Shown here piece after piece: positions 23,369 through 35,118 of a stretch of DNA of 64,000 nucleotides (its first letter is position 1; each line of letters begins with the position of its first letter). Under the pieces are notes generated by a model. It had not been told where the DNA came from. It made no database searches and saw only the letters and a program-made list of their open reading frames with translations. Source of the stretch: Algibacter mikhailovii (GTDB lineage Bacteria > Bacteroidota > Bacteroidia > Flavobacteriales > Flavobacteriaceae); assembly GCF_014651495.1 (NCBI RefSeq), contig NZ_BMWZ01000001.1:2575-66574 (forward strand), read 5' to 3'. The position numbers and the translations under genes were made by a program.

Positions 23369-24412
23369 ATGTATATAAAAAAAATTCTTTTAGCTATCGT
23401 AATTATTGGCCTTGTTGTAGCGGCATTTTTTGCAAACTTTGTTTATAAAGCTATGCTGAAGCCAAATACGGCATTTAATAATGAATCGGCCTTTATTTTT
23501 ATTCCTTCAAATGCAAGTTATGCCGAAGTAAGAAGCCAATTAGAACCTTTATTATTGGACATTGATTCCTTTGATGATTTGGCGCATAAAAAAGAATATA
23601 GCACGCACATTAAAGCGGGAAAGTACGAAGTTAAAAAGGGCATGACTAATAACGACATTATCAACACTATTAGAAGCAAAAACCTACCAGTTAAAGTATC
23701 TTTTAATAATCAGGAAAACTTAGAAAAGTTAGCCGGTAGAATTGCTGCTCAAATTGAGGCAGATAGTATTAGCCTATTGCAATCAATGACTGATAGTGCG
23801 TTTTTGTCTAAAAATAAGTTTCAAGAAGCAACCGCTTTAGGCATGTATATTCCGAATAGTTATGAATTTTTTTGGAACACCTCTGCTGAACAATTTAGAG
23901 CGCGAATGTTGAAGGAATATTATAGGTTTTGGAATTCGGATAGATTAAAAAAGGCTAAAGGACTAGGACTTTCTTCTAATGAGGTCATTACATTAGCCTC
24001 TATTGTGCATGAAGAGTCCAAACAAGCTTCAGAGCAACCGCGTATTGCTGGAGTCTATATTAATAGGATAAGAATTGGCATGCCACTGCAAGCAGATCCC
24101 ACGCTTAAATTTGCCGCTTATCAATTACCTCAATATGAAAATACTGTGATTAAGCGTGTTCTTAATGTACATAAGGAGATTGATTCGCCTTATAATACTT
24201 ATAAATATAGCGGTTTACCCCCAGGGCTTATCGCTATGCCCGATATCACGGCTATTGAGGCTGTATTAAATTATGAGAAACATAAATATCTATATTTTGC
24301 AGCAGATGCAAAACGCATAGGTTATCATAATTTTGCTAAAACATTGGCCCAGCATAATGTAAACGCCAGAAATTATCAGCGTTATTTGTCGGCACAAGGC
24401 ATAAATAAATAG
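23369..24412 (+). CDS. mltG: Endolytic murein transglycosylase
   Basis: 347 aa. An N-terminal membrane helix (KKILLAIVIIGLVVAAFFAN) anchors it in the inner membrane. A LysM-like region with AGKYEVKKGMTNNDIINTIR (about 91-110) precedes the YceG catalytic domain: ITLASIVHEESKQASEQPRI (about 208-227) holds the conserved Glu of the V-x-x-E motif, then GVYINRIRIGMPLQADPTLK and SPYNTYKYSGLPPGLIAMP. It cleaves nascent glycan strands and so sets their length. It overlaps the next gene by one base. Confidence 0.95.
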   Translation: MYIKKILLAIVIIGLVVAAFFANFVYKAMLKPNTAFNNESAFIFIPSNASYAEVRSQLEPLLLDIDSFDDLAHKKEYSTHIKAGKYEVKKGMTNNDIINTIRSKNLPVKVSFNNQENLEKLAGRIAAQIEADSISLLQSMTDSAFLSKNKFQEATALGMYIPNSYEFFWNTSAEQFRARMLKEYYRFWNSDRLKKAKGLGLSSNEVITLASIVHEESKQASEQPRIAGVYINRIRIGMPLQADPTLKFAAYQLPQYENTVIKRVLNVHKEIDSPYNTYKYSGLPPGLIAMPDITAIEAVLNYEKHKYLYFAADAKRIGYHNFAKTLAQHNVNARNYQRYLSAQGINK

Positions 24413-25323
24413 TGAATTGGAAAGTATTAAGACATATCGTATTTTTTGTTTTATTACCAAGCATTACTATTTCGCAATCTAAAATTAATCAATTTCTTAC
24501 CCCCAGTGATACGTTAAACATTCCTAGGCGGAATGGGGTCATTGTATCAGAAGCATCTTTGGCAACTATTGCTCTAATTGGCTTGAATGAACTTTGGTAC
24601 GCCGATTATGAGCGTTCCAGTTTTCATACTATTAATGATAATGATGCCTGGATGCAGATGGATAAATTGGGACATGCCTTTACCTCGTATCAATTAGGAA
24701 AGCATGGGGCGCAATTACTTAATTGGAGTGGTGTTAGTAAAAAGAATCAATTAATTTATGGTGCAACGCTAGGATTTACCTTTTTAACGGCTGTTGAAAT
24801 TCTTGATGGTTATTCAGCGGAGTGGGGTTTTTCTTGGGGAGATGTGATGGCTAATGCATTAGGATCTGGAATGTATATTGGTCAAGAATTACTCTGGAAT
24901 GAGCAAAGAATTGCGTTTAAGTACTCTTTTCATCAGACTAAGTACGCAGAATTGCAACCTGAAAAGCTCGGATCAACCGTTCTAGAGCAAATGCTTAAAG
25001 ACTATAATGGGCAAACTTATTGGTTAAGCTTTAATTTAAAAGCCTTTTTTAAAACAAGTAGGATACCTGAATGGCTAAATATTGGTATCGGTTATGGTGC
25101 TGAAGGCATGCTTTCTGATACTGAAAACATTGTAAATCAATATGTTACATCGAAAGAAGCTTATCGGAAGTACTATCTAAGTTTGGATATTAATTTAAAC
25201 GGTATTAAGACTAATTCAAGGGTTTTAAGTACCGTTTTCGATGTTTTTAATATGATAAAAGTACCTCTTCCTACCTTAGAATTTAGTGAAAAAGGCACTG
25301 TATTTCATCTATTCTACTTCTAA
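24412..25323 (+). CDS. DUF2279 family protein
   Basis: 303 aa, GTG start overlapping the mltG stop. The signal peptide is WKVLRHIVFFVLLPSITISQ. The family block is WMQMDKLGHAFTSYQLG (about 81-97) and GFTFLTAVEILDGYSAEWGF, then SWGDVMANALGSGMYIGQE. DUF2279 proteins (YfiM-like) are predicted to be outer-membrane or periplasmic and have no known function. Co-transcription with mltG suggests an envelope role, which is inference only. Confidence 0.85.
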   Translation: MNWKVLRHIVFFVLLPSITISQSKINQFLTPSDTLNIPRRNGVIVSEASLATIALIGLNELWYADYERSSFHTINDNDAWMQMDKLGHAFTSYQLGKHGAQLLNWSGVSKKNQLIYGATLGFTFLTAVEILDGYSAEWGFSWGDVMANALGSGMYIGQELLWNEQRIAFKYSFHQTKYAELQPEKLGSTVLEQMLKDYNGQTYWLSFNLKAFFKTSRIPEWLNIGIGYGAEGMLSDTENIVNQYVTSKEAYRKYYLSLDINLNGIKTNSRVLSTVFDVFNMIKVPLPTLEFSEKGTVFHLFYF

Positions 25324-25434
25324 AAAAAGCACATAAACGAGTAATTTTGACTTTATAGAAAAAAATCATAATTTTGCACGCTGAAATTTTAAGGTGTATT
25401 TAATTATAAAATACATTGAATAAATTTAGAAATT

Positions 25435-26112
25435 ATGATAAGAAATATTGGAAGTATCATTACGCTTACAATGGCAATTTCAGTTTTATTGTATTTGTCA
25501 TTACAGTCAAATGAAACTATTGATTTAAATAGTTCCGATTTTTGTAAGTATTCAACCAGCGGTTTAGACTTATATTATACTGTAAGTAAAGACGCTGATT
25601 TTAAGGATAAATTGGCAGATCCAAATCCTATGGATGATCAAGAATTCTCACCTTTTTTAGGAAAGTCATTTGTCGGTTTTAAGGAAGCCGTCGCTTTTAA
25701 GGAGTCAGGAGGTAATTATTTTTCGGTTAATACCTATGGTTATTTAGGAAAATATCAGTTTGGTGCAGGTACCTTAAGACTTATAGGTATTCATAACCCC
25801 GAAGAATTTCTAGCAAGTCCAGGGTTGCAGGAAAAAGCTTTTGTTGCAAATGCGGCGCGTAACAAGTGGATATTGAGACGAGATATTAAAAACTTCGTGG
25901 GTAAACGTATCAATGGTATTATCATTACAGAATCAGGTATTCTGGCAGCTGCTCATTTAGCAGGCCCGGGTAGTGTAAAGAAATACTTAAGAAGTTATGG
26001 CTTAGATAACTTTGCCGATGGTTACGGTACTACAGTGTATCATTATATGAAACGCTTCTCGGGTTATGACATGTCATTTGTAAAGGCCAATAAAAAGGCT
26101 AAGGCGATTTAA
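25435..26112 (+). CDS. Lysozyme-like / transglycosylase-fold protein
   Basis: 225 aa. An N-terminal membrane segment (NIGSIITLTMAISVLLYLSL) is followed by a soluble domain with AVAFKESGGNYFSVNTYGYL and GKYQFGAGTLRLIGI (about 84-118). The Glu in FKESGGN sits where soluble lytic transglycosylases and goose-type lysozymes carry the catalytic Glu, and ESGILAAAHLAGPGSVKKYL (about 162-181) is the matching C-terminal helix. Peptidoglycan cleavage is likely but not certain. A terminator at 26142-26178 lies inside the opposing gene. Confidence 0.75.
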   Translation: MIRNIGSIITLTMAISVLLYLSLQSNETIDLNSSDFCKYSTSGLDLYYTVSKDADFKDKLADPNPMDDQEFSPFLGKSFVGFKEAVAFKESGGNYFSVNTYGYLGKYQFGAGTLRLIGIHNPEEFLASPGLQEKAFVANAARNKWILRRDIKNFVGKRINGIIITESGILAAAHLAGPGSVKKYLRSYGLDNFADGYGTTVYHYMKRFSGYDMSFVKANKKAKAI

Positions 26113-26831
26113 ATAGTTTTAAATTTGTGTATAATAAATATGGTAGGTCTTTTATGAAGGTCTACCTTATTTTTTTTCCACGTTTCGGCCGTTTTAGTCT
26201 TTATAAACTCCGTACTTAAGGTGATATCACAGGCTACACAAACATGGGTGTTTCTGTCTAAAGTCCCTGACAAATCCTCAAGCATTTTGTTATTCCTATA
26301 TGGTGTTTCAATAAAAATTTGTGATTGATTAAGTTCAAAAGATAAGCGTTCCAAACGTTTTAAATGGTTTTTTCGTTCGCCTTTATCAATGGGTAGATAG
26401 CCATTAAATGCAAAACTTTGACCATTCATACCCGAACTCATTATGGCCATTAGAATAGAAGAAGGACCTACTAGCGGTATGACTTTAATATTTTTACTAT
26501 GAGCTATGCGCACAACATCAGCTCCAGGATCGGCAACGCCGGGACATCCGGCTTCAGAAAGTATACCGACATTGATTCCATTTAAACAGGGTGCAAGAAA
26601 GGTTGGTACATCGGTATCTTTAGTAAATTTATTTAGTAGAAAGAGATTAAGCGATGGTTGCGATTTTTCAGGACAAATCTTTTTAATAAAGCGTCGTGCT
26701 GTTTTTTCATTTTCAACAATAAAGAAGTCTGTTTCCTCAATGACGCGTTTTACAGAGATTGGAAGTACTTCCAAAGGCGCGTTGTCACCCAAAGTTGTAG
26801 GTATTAAGTACAGGTTGCCTTTTGCGTCCAT
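26109..26831 (-). CDS. SAM-dependent methyltransferase, RsmI-like
   Basis: 240 aa, of the tetrapyrrole methylase fold. LYLIPTTLGDNAPLEVLP at the start, EAGCPGVADPGADVVRIAH (about 112-130) and VGPSSILMAIMSSGMNGQSF (about 139-158) are the RsmI-type SAM-binding and dimer blocks. It is shorter than RsmI (about 280), lacking the usual C-terminal extension, and is a separate subgroup common in Flavobacteria; methylation of 16S rRNA C1402 is therefore uncertain. It follows the phosphatase gene with one base between, and dnaA lies upstream in the same unit. Confidence 0.85.
   Translation of the reverse strand: MDAKGNLYLIPTTLGDNAPLEVLPISVKRVIEETDFFIVENEKTARRFIKKICPEKSQPSLNLFLLNKFTKDTDVPTFLAPCLNGINVGILSEAGCPGVADPGADVVRIAHSKNIKVIPLVGPSSILMAIMSSGMNGQSFAFNGYLPIDKGERKNHLKRLERLSFELNQSQIFIETPYRNNKMLEDLSGTLDRNTHVCVACDITLSTEFIKTKTAETWKKNKVDLHKRPTIFIIHKFKTI
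26142..26178 (+). terminator. Terminator of the lysozyme-like gene
   Basis: GGTAGGTC (26143-26150 region) pairs with GGTCTACC (8 pairs, two of them G-U in RNA), followed by TTATTTTTTTT. It serves the plus-strand gene ending at 26112 and lies within the 3' coding part of the minus-strand methyltransferase. Confidence 0.55.
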
Positions 26832-26832
26832 T

Positions 26833-27291
26833 TTATTTAGAAGTTAAATTATTTGCAATAGATTCACAGGCTAGGTCAAGCATTTTGTAAACATCATCAA
26901 ACCCAGAAATACCGCCGTAATAAGGATCGGGAACATCATGTTGGGCATCCGGATAAATTTCATTTAAAATCAGTCTTACTTTAGAATGATCGTTAGGGGT
27001 TCTTGCTAGTTCTAGTATGTTATTATAGTTAGATAGATCCATAGCGTAAATTGTATCAAATCGATCAAAGTCAGAAACTTCAAATTGCCTACCTTTTAAT
27101 TGAGATATATTTATGCCGTGTTTATTTGCAACAGCAATGGATCGCTTATCTGGAGCACTGCCAATATGGTAACTTGCGGTTCCGGCAGAATCAACTTTAA
27201 ATAATGTATTAGGTAACTTGGATCTAAGAATACCTTCAGCTAGGGGTGAACGACAAATGTTCCCCAAGCAAACCATCAATATCTTAGTCAT
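26833..27291 (-). CDS. Low-molecular-weight protein tyrosine phosphatase
   Basis: 152 aa. The P-loop is C8-LGNIC-R14 (VCLGNICRSPLAEG) and the general acid Asp is in DVPDPYYGGISGF (about 119-131); both are intact. It is cytoplasmic. LMW phosphatases act on phosphotyrosine proteins, sometimes with BY-kinases in capsule regulation, but no kinase or capsule gene is nearby. It lies 12 bases downstream of dnaA and is probably co-transcribed with it. Confidence 0.94.
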   Translation of the reverse strand: MTKILMVCLGNICRSPLAEGILRSKLPNTLFKVDSAGTASYHIGSAPDKRSIAVANKHGINISQLKGRQFEVSDFDRFDTIYAMDLSNYNNILELARTPNDHSKVRLILNEIYPDAQHDVPDPYYGGISGFDDVYKMLDLACESIANNLTSK

Positions 27292-27303
27292 GATGTGTTT
27301 TTT

Positions 27304-28731
27304 TTAAACAGAAAGTTTTTTAGTAATATCCTCAACATACTTTCTGAATTGTTTATCTGTAGAAGATAAATTGTCAACAGTTTTACAAGCATGAAGTACT
27401 GTAGCATGATCTCGCTTACCAATTTGCGAACCAATACTTGCTAAAGACGCTTTTGTGAGCTTTTTAGCAAAGAACATGGCCAATTGTCTCGCTTGAACAA
27501 TGTGACGTTTTCTCGTTTTTGATTGAAGTGTATCAATATCCATCTGAAAATAATCAGAAACTACTTTTTGAATATAATCGATGGAAACCTCTCGTTTTGT
27601 GTTTTTGACAAATTTTTCAACGATGGTACGTGCTAAGTCAATTGTGATTTCTTTTTTATTAAAAGAAGATTGGGCAATTAGTGAAATGATTGCACCTTCT
27701 AATTCTCTCACATTTGATTTTATATTCTTAGCAACATACTCAATGATATCTTCTGGCATTTCAACACCATCACGATATAATTTGTTTCTAAGTATAGAAA
27801 CTCTAGTTTCAAAATCTGGGTTTTGTAATTCGGCTGATAACCCCCACTTAAAACGCGATAGTAAGCGTTGCTCGATGTCTTGCATATCTACAGGAGCCTT
27901 ATCACTTGTTAAGACAACCTGTTTGCCATTTTGATGTAAATGATTGAATATGTGGAAGAATACATCCTGTGTTCCAGTTTTTCCAGAAAGGAATTGTACG
28001 TCATCAATTATGAGAACATCTATAATTTGATAAAAATGAATGAAATCATTTCTATTGTTCTTCTTAACCGCGTCTATATATTGTTGCGTAAATTTTTCAG
28101 CTGAAATATATAAAACCGTTTTTTCTGGATACTTATCTTTTATATCAACACCAATGGCATGCGCTAAATGTGTTTTTCCTAAGCCTACACCACCAAAAAT
28201 TAATAACGGATTAAATGAGGTTCCGCCAGGTTTGGCTGCTACAGCTAATCCAGCACTACGTGCTAATCTATTGGAATCACCTTCTAAGAAGTTCTCAAAG
28301 CTATAATTTGGATTTAACTGCGATTCAATTTTTACATTTCTTATACCAGGTATAACAAATGGATTGCGTAATTGCGGGCTTTTGTTATTTAAGGGAATAT
28401 CAACGTCTTGCGACTTCAATCCTAATCGGTTTGAACTAGGTATTTTCTCAGTGAAAGGTTGCTTATTGCCATAAGTGTTTTCCATTTTAATAATGTAAAC
28501 AAGCTTAGCTGTTTCTCCCAATTCTTTGGTAAGAGACACTTTAAGAATTTTTACATAATGCTCTTCAAGCCATTCGTAAAAGAATTTGCTAGGTACTTGA
28601 ATACTTAAGGCGTTATCCGTAAGTTTAACTGCAATTATCGGTTCAAACCAAGTTTTGTATGCTTGCGGTTGGATGTTATCCTTTATAAATTCCAGACAAT
28701 TGTTCCATACCGATTGGGCAGTTATACTCAT
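27304..28731 (-). CDS. dnaA: Chromosomal replication initiator protein DnaA
   Basis: 475 aa. Domain I (VWNNCLEFIKDNIQPQAYKT) is followed by a linker, then the AAA+ domain with Walker A GGVGLGKTHLAHA (about 179-191) and Walker B IIDDVQFLSGK (about 240-250), and domain IV with the DnaA-box recognition helix KRDHATVLHACKTV (about 441-454). All regions are complete. It begins a unit with the phosphatase and the RsmI-like gene. The 194-base gap upstream has no obvious cluster of TTATNCACA boxes, so this need not be the origin. Confidence 0.98.
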   Translation of the reverse strand: MSITAQSVWNNCLEFIKDNIQPQAYKTWFEPIIAVKLTDNALSIQVPSKFFYEWLEEHYVKILKVSLTKELGETAKLVYIIKMENTYGNKQPFTEKIPSSNRLGLKSQDVDIPLNNKSPQLRNPFVIPGIRNVKIESQLNPNYSFENFLEGDSNRLARSAGLAVAAKPGGTSFNPLLIFGGVGLGKTHLAHAIGVDIKDKYPEKTVLYISAEKFTQQYIDAVKKNNRNDFIHFYQIIDVLIIDDVQFLSGKTGTQDVFFHIFNHLHQNGKQVVLTSDKAPVDMQDIEQRLLSRFKWGLSAELQNPDFETRVSILRNKLYRDGVEMPEDIIEYVAKNIKSNVRELEGAIISLIAQSSFNKKEITIDLARTIVEKFVKNTKREVSIDYIQKVVSDYFQMDIDTLQSKTRKRHIVQARQLAMFFAKKLTKASLASIGSQIGKRDHATVLHACKTVDNLSSTDKQFRKYVEDITKKLSV

Positions 28732-28925
28732 TTTTTAATTCTATTGGATTATTTGGTTAGTTTAGAATAACTGCATAATAAATTGATTATGCAACTCCCT
28801 TTTTTAGCACGACAAATATGTGAACAAAAATCTTAAAAAAAAAATGAAATACTATTGATTTTTCAGAAATATTTCCTCATGTTTAAGTCGTATTCGAAAC
28901 TACAAAAAAATATCCAATAAAGCTT

Positions 28926-29327
28926 ATGAAATTCGATGAAATACAAATAAGAGTGAGATATGGTGAAACAGATCAAATGGGAGTGGTCTATCATGGGAAT
29001 TACGCATTATATCTAGAAATGGGGCGAATTGAGTGGCTTAGAAAAATTGGGGTGTCTTATAAAAAAATGGAAGAGAATGGGGTGATGCTTCCAGTTGTCT
29101 CCATGCATTTAAACTATAAAAAATCAGCGGGTTATGATGATGTAATTAACGTAAAAACTCAACTAAAAAAAGCGCCAACGGTAAAGATTGAATTTGAGTA
29201 CGAAATAACTAATGAAAATGGTGAAATTTTAACAACTGCCGAAACAACTTTGGTGTTTATAGATATGAAAACTAATAAGCCAACGAGACCGCCGCAGTAT
29301 ATTTTGGATGCTCTTCATGCTAGTTAA
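28926..29327 (+). CDS. Acyl-CoA thioesterase, 4HBT/YbgC type
   Basis: 133 aa, a single hotdog fold. IRVRYGETDQMGVVYHGNYA (about 8-27) carries the catalytic Asp and the HGNY motif of the YbgC/FadM group, and LEMGRIEWLRKIGVSY follows on the long helix. It hydrolyses acyl-CoA (or acyl-ACP) thioesters; the chain preference is unknown. It is divergent from dnaA and overlaps the convergent YigZ gene by 4 bases. Confidence 0.92.
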   Translation: MKFDEIQIRVRYGETDQMGVVYHGNYALYLEMGRIEWLRKIGVSYKKMEENGVMLPVVSMHLNYKKSAGYDDVINVKTQLKKAPTVKIEFEYEITNENGEILTTAETTLVFIDMKTNKPTRPPQYILDALHAS

Positions 29328-29935
29328 TTTATTTTCGTGATATTAATTTCATATAATTGATCGAAAAGATGAAATATGTCCATAGCATCCTTTTTTCTAA
29401 TGGATATTGTTATTTGGCAATCTAATTCTAATTTTTGATTAATAATGGTTAGTCGCTTTTCTTTAATGATTCTCATGACTTTATTCATATTCTTATAATC
29501 GAAAGAAATTAGAAAATCATTATTTATGGTTTTTTCAATAATATCAGAATCATTTAGAGCCAATTGCGCAGTCGTTTTATAGGCGTTAATCAAGCCGCCC
29601 ACACCTAGTTTCACACCGCCAAAATAACGAACTACTACAATTAATACATTGGTAACTTCAAAGGATTGAATTTGACCATAAATGGGCATGCCTGCAGAGT
29701 TGCTAGGTTCTCCATCATCATTGGCTCTGTAGGTAATGGTTTCTGTTCCTAGTTGATAGGCATAGCACCAATGCCTGGCAGAATGGTGCTCCTTTTTTAG
29801 TTTTTCTAAACTCGCCTTTACATTTTCTTCTGTTTTAACAGGGAAGATATAACCATAGAACTTACTGTTTTTATCCTTGAAAAGTACTGGTTCAGGGGAA
29901 GTGTCAATGGTTTTATATGTGTCTTTTTGACTCAC
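29324..29935 (-). CDS. YigZ/IMPACT family protein
   Basis: 203 aa. FKDKNSKFYGYIFPVKTEEN (about 19-38), then the family core HHSARHWCYAYQLG (about 50-63), RANDDGEPSNSAGMPI (about 70-85) and VRYFGGVKLGVGGLINAY (about 102-119), and a ferredoxin-like C-terminal domain after about 137. The bacterial family has no proven biochemical role; its eukaryotic relative IMPACT acts in translation control. It is the last gene of a ribD-HAD-YigZ run (5-base gap to the HAD gene). Confidence 0.93.
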   Translation of the reverse strand: MSQKDTYKTIDTSPEPVLFKDKNSKFYGYIFPVKTEENVKASLEKLKKEHHSARHWCYAYQLGTETITYRANDDGEPSNSAGMPIYGQIQSFEVTNVLIVVVRYFGGVKLGVGGLINAYKTTAQLALNDSDIIEKTINNDFLISFDYKNMNKVMRIIKEKRLTIINQKLELDCQITISIRKKDAMDIFHLFDQLYEINITKIN

Positions 29936-29940
29936 AAGCT

Positions 29941-30552
29941 TTAAAACAAATTCTTTTTAGTATCGAATAGAGTTGTAACGTCTTCAGTATATGGCTTAAT
30001 ATGCCAGGTGTTTAGTTTTAAAGAATTAGCACTAGCTATATTGGAAGCATTGTCATCAATAAATAAACATTCTTCGGCAATCAACTTTTGCTCGTTTAGA
30101 ACAAACTTAAAAATGTCATGATTCGGTTTGACTAAATTAACTTCATAGGACAGGTAAAAGGCATCAAAGCAGTTTTTGAAATCCTCATAAAAGGAAATGT
30201 GTTCTTTAATCCAATTAATATGAATTTCATTGGTATTGCTTAAAAGTATAAGCTTATAATCTGAATTAGATTTGAGTTCTTTTAAAAAATTAAGTCGGTG
30301 CTCAGGAAAGTCTTTTAGAATTGAATTCCATACATTTACTAATTCCTCATTGGATAAATTGGGGAAATTATCCGTATAAAAATTAAGAAATTCATCGGTT
30401 GAAATAAGGCCTTGCTCGTAAAAGCTATTGTATCCAATCATTTCTTCTGAAAGCTTGTCAACCTGAAAAGTGTTAAACGCTTTTTTTTGAGCCCCTTCAA
30501 TATCTAGATTAATAAATACATTGCCAAAGTCAAAAATTAATGTTTTAATCAT
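29941..30552 (-). CDS. HAD-superfamily hydrolase, YihX-like subfamily IA
   Basis: 203 aa. Motif I is LIFDFGNVFINLDIE with the nucleophile D8; the usual second Asp is Gly, as in the YihX sugar-phosphatase group (DLGNV), so this is not a loss. Motif II is LLSNTNEIH (about 103-111), the Lys is in VKPNHDIF (about 140-147) and motif III is CLFIDDNASNI (about 158-168). The substrate is unknown. It overlaps ribD by 8 bases, so a role in riboflavin synthesis (the missing phosphatase step) is possible but is inference. Confidence 0.88.
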   Translation of the reverse strand: MIKTLIFDFGNVFINLDIEGAQKKAFNTFQVDKLSEEMIGYNSFYEQGLISTDEFLNFYTDNFPNLSNEELVNVWNSILKDFPEHRLNFLKELKSNSDYKLILLSNTNEIHINWIKEHISFYEDFKNCFDAFYLSYEVNLVKPNHDIFKFVLNEQKLIAEECLFIDDNASNIASANSLKLNTWHIKPYTEDVTTLFDTKKNLF

Positions 30553-31549
30553 TTAAATAAGTCTTTAATGAATCGTTTAAAATGGACACTTCTGAAACAA
30601 GGTGTCCGGATAATTTTGGTGCTATCACACCTGAATTAAATGCAGTATTTCCTATAAATACTCGGGCTTCATCCCAGAGGTTTTCATCGATGAAGGACTG
30701 CAGTGTTTTTGTACCACCTTCAACAATTAATGAATTAATATTTTTATCATAAAGTAGGTTGCAAATTTGTTCTACAATATTTTGAGAAAAATCAATATCG
30801 CTTTTAGTAATTGAGATTGTACTTGATGCTTTATTAAATATGTTGAAATTCTGAGGTAATTTACCTTCTTTATCCAAAACAACCCGAATAGGTTGGTTTC
30901 CGCTCCAATCTCGAGCAGTTAAACTGGGATTATCTGCTATAGCGGTATTGGTACCAATTAAAATGGATTGTTCTTCGGTTCGCCATTTATGAACAAGTTG
31001 TCTTGAAAACACATTAGTAATCCAGACAGGTTTTTGCTCATTTCTTATTCCAGGCGCTATGTAGCCATCATTTGTTTCTGCCCATTTTAAAATAATGTAA
31101 GGGCGTTTTTTATTGTGGAATGTAAAAAAACGTTTATGATGAATTTTGCAGAGTTTTTCTAGAACGCCAACAATAACTTGACAACCAGCATTCTCAAGTT
31201 TCTTTATGCCTTTGCCCGCAACTTTTTTATTGTCATCTAAACATCCAATAACTACTCTTGGAATGTTATGCTTAATTATCAAGTCACTACATGGTGGTGT
31301 TTTTCCATAATGTGCACAGGGTTCAAGAGTAACATAAAGCGTAGACTCCTTAAGTAAATTTGTTTTCGCAACTGAATTTATTGCATTTACTTCAGCATGA
31401 TTTCCACCATATTTACTAGTAAAACCTTCACCAATAATTTGGTTGTTGTGAACTATAACACAACCAACTGACGGATTTGGCCTTGTAGTTCCTAAGCCCT
31501 TTTTTGCTATGTCAAGACAGCGTTTTATGTAAATTTGGTGAGCAGTCAA
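30545..31549 (-). CDS. ribD: Bifunctional riboflavin deaminase/reductase
   Basis: 334 aa. The N-terminal deaminase has the zinc motif HAEVNAI (about 51-57) and PCAHYGKTPPC (about 77-87); the C-terminal reductase starts after about residue 145 (RPYIILKWAETNDGYIA) with VWITNVFSRQLVHKWR (substrate loop) and NSLIVEGGTKTLQSFIDE. It catalyses the second and third steps of riboflavin synthesis. It is slightly shorter than E. coli RibD (367) but both domains are complete. It overlaps the HAD gene. Confidence 0.96.
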   Translation of the reverse strand: MTAHQIYIKRCLDIAKKGLGTTRPNPSVGCVIVHNNQIIGEGFTSKYGGNHAEVNAINSVAKTNLLKESTLYVTLEPCAHYGKTPPCSDLIIKHNIPRVVIGCLDDNKKVAGKGIKKLENAGCQVIVGVLEKLCKIHHKRFFTFHNKKRPYIILKWAETNDGYIAPGIRNEQKPVWITNVFSRQLVHKWRTEEQSILIGTNTAIADNPSLTARDWSGNQPIRVVLDKEGKLPQNFNIFNKASSTISITKSDIDFSQNIVEQICNLLYDKNINSLIVEGGTKTLQSFIDENLWDEARVFIGNTAFNSGVIAPKLSGHLVSEVSILNDSLKTYLND

Positions 31550-31671
31550 TAATTATATGTTTTATTTGATAAAGACCCGTGTTAATGATTGTACACTTTT
31601 GAAATTTATATCTTATGAACGTTTTTGTTGATAAGATTATGAATTTTTTAATTACGTTTTTTTTCTAATTA

Positions 31672-32195
31672 ATGTATCTTCACTTAATAATACGTGAGTC
31701 TTTTAAAGTGAGTAAAGATACTATAGTTATACGAGAAATTGAACCCCAAGATAATGGGCAATTGGAGCAAGTTATAAAAGCTTGTTTTCATGAGTTTAAA
31801 ATTCCTTTGGAGGGCACAGCGTATACGGATAGAGAAACGCCTCGAATGTTTGAGTCTTATCAGGATAATAGGGAACGTTATTTTGTGCTTGATTGCAATG
31901 GCGATGTATTAGGAGGCGGAGGTATTAAACCATTAACGGATTTTGAGGATAGCGTTTGTGAAATTCAGAAAATGTATTTTTCGCCTAGTGCAAGAGGAAA
32001 GGGATATGGAAGAGCATTATTTGAAAAATGTTTACAAACCGCTAAAGAATATGGGTATGAAAGTGCCTATATAGAATCTGCTTCTCAATTAAAAGCAGCT
32101 ATTCATATTTATGAAAGCTATGGTTTTTCTCATCTTAAGGAAGCCATGGGAAATACAGGTCATTACTCCTGTGGAGTATGGATGATTAAGACGTT

Positions 32196-32199
<4 letters not shown>
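31672..32199 (+). CDS. GNAT family N-acetyltransferase
   Basis: 175 aa from ATG 31672. A GTG at 31708 (VSKDTIVIREIEP) fits homologues better and would give 163 aa; I cannot decide between them. The fold is clear: VIREIEPQDNGQLEQVI at the start, VCEIQKMYFSPSARGKGYGR (about 100-119, the acetyl-CoA R-x-x-G-x-G/A loop) and HIYESYGFSHLKEAMGNTGH near the end. The last part resembles the family acting on small amines. It overlaps prmC by 4 bases (ATGA), so translation is coupled. Confidence 0.85.
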
Positions 32200-35041
<2,842 letters not shown>

Positions 35042-35118
35042 TCGATAAATTTCATGTTTTTAACGATTTTTTAATGAATTATTACTACATTCGTTCCTGC
35101 TAACCAGAATTGCGTAAT

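Noticed and set aside
28732-28925. Possible origin of replication beside dnaA
   Set aside because: No cluster of TTATNCACA-type boxes and no clear unwinding repeats are visible in the gap; dnaA is not always next to the origin in Bacteroidota. GC skew over the whole genome would decide.
29941-30552. Missing second Asp in HAD motif I as a defect
   Set aside because: DFGNV is the normal form in the YihX-like subgroup.
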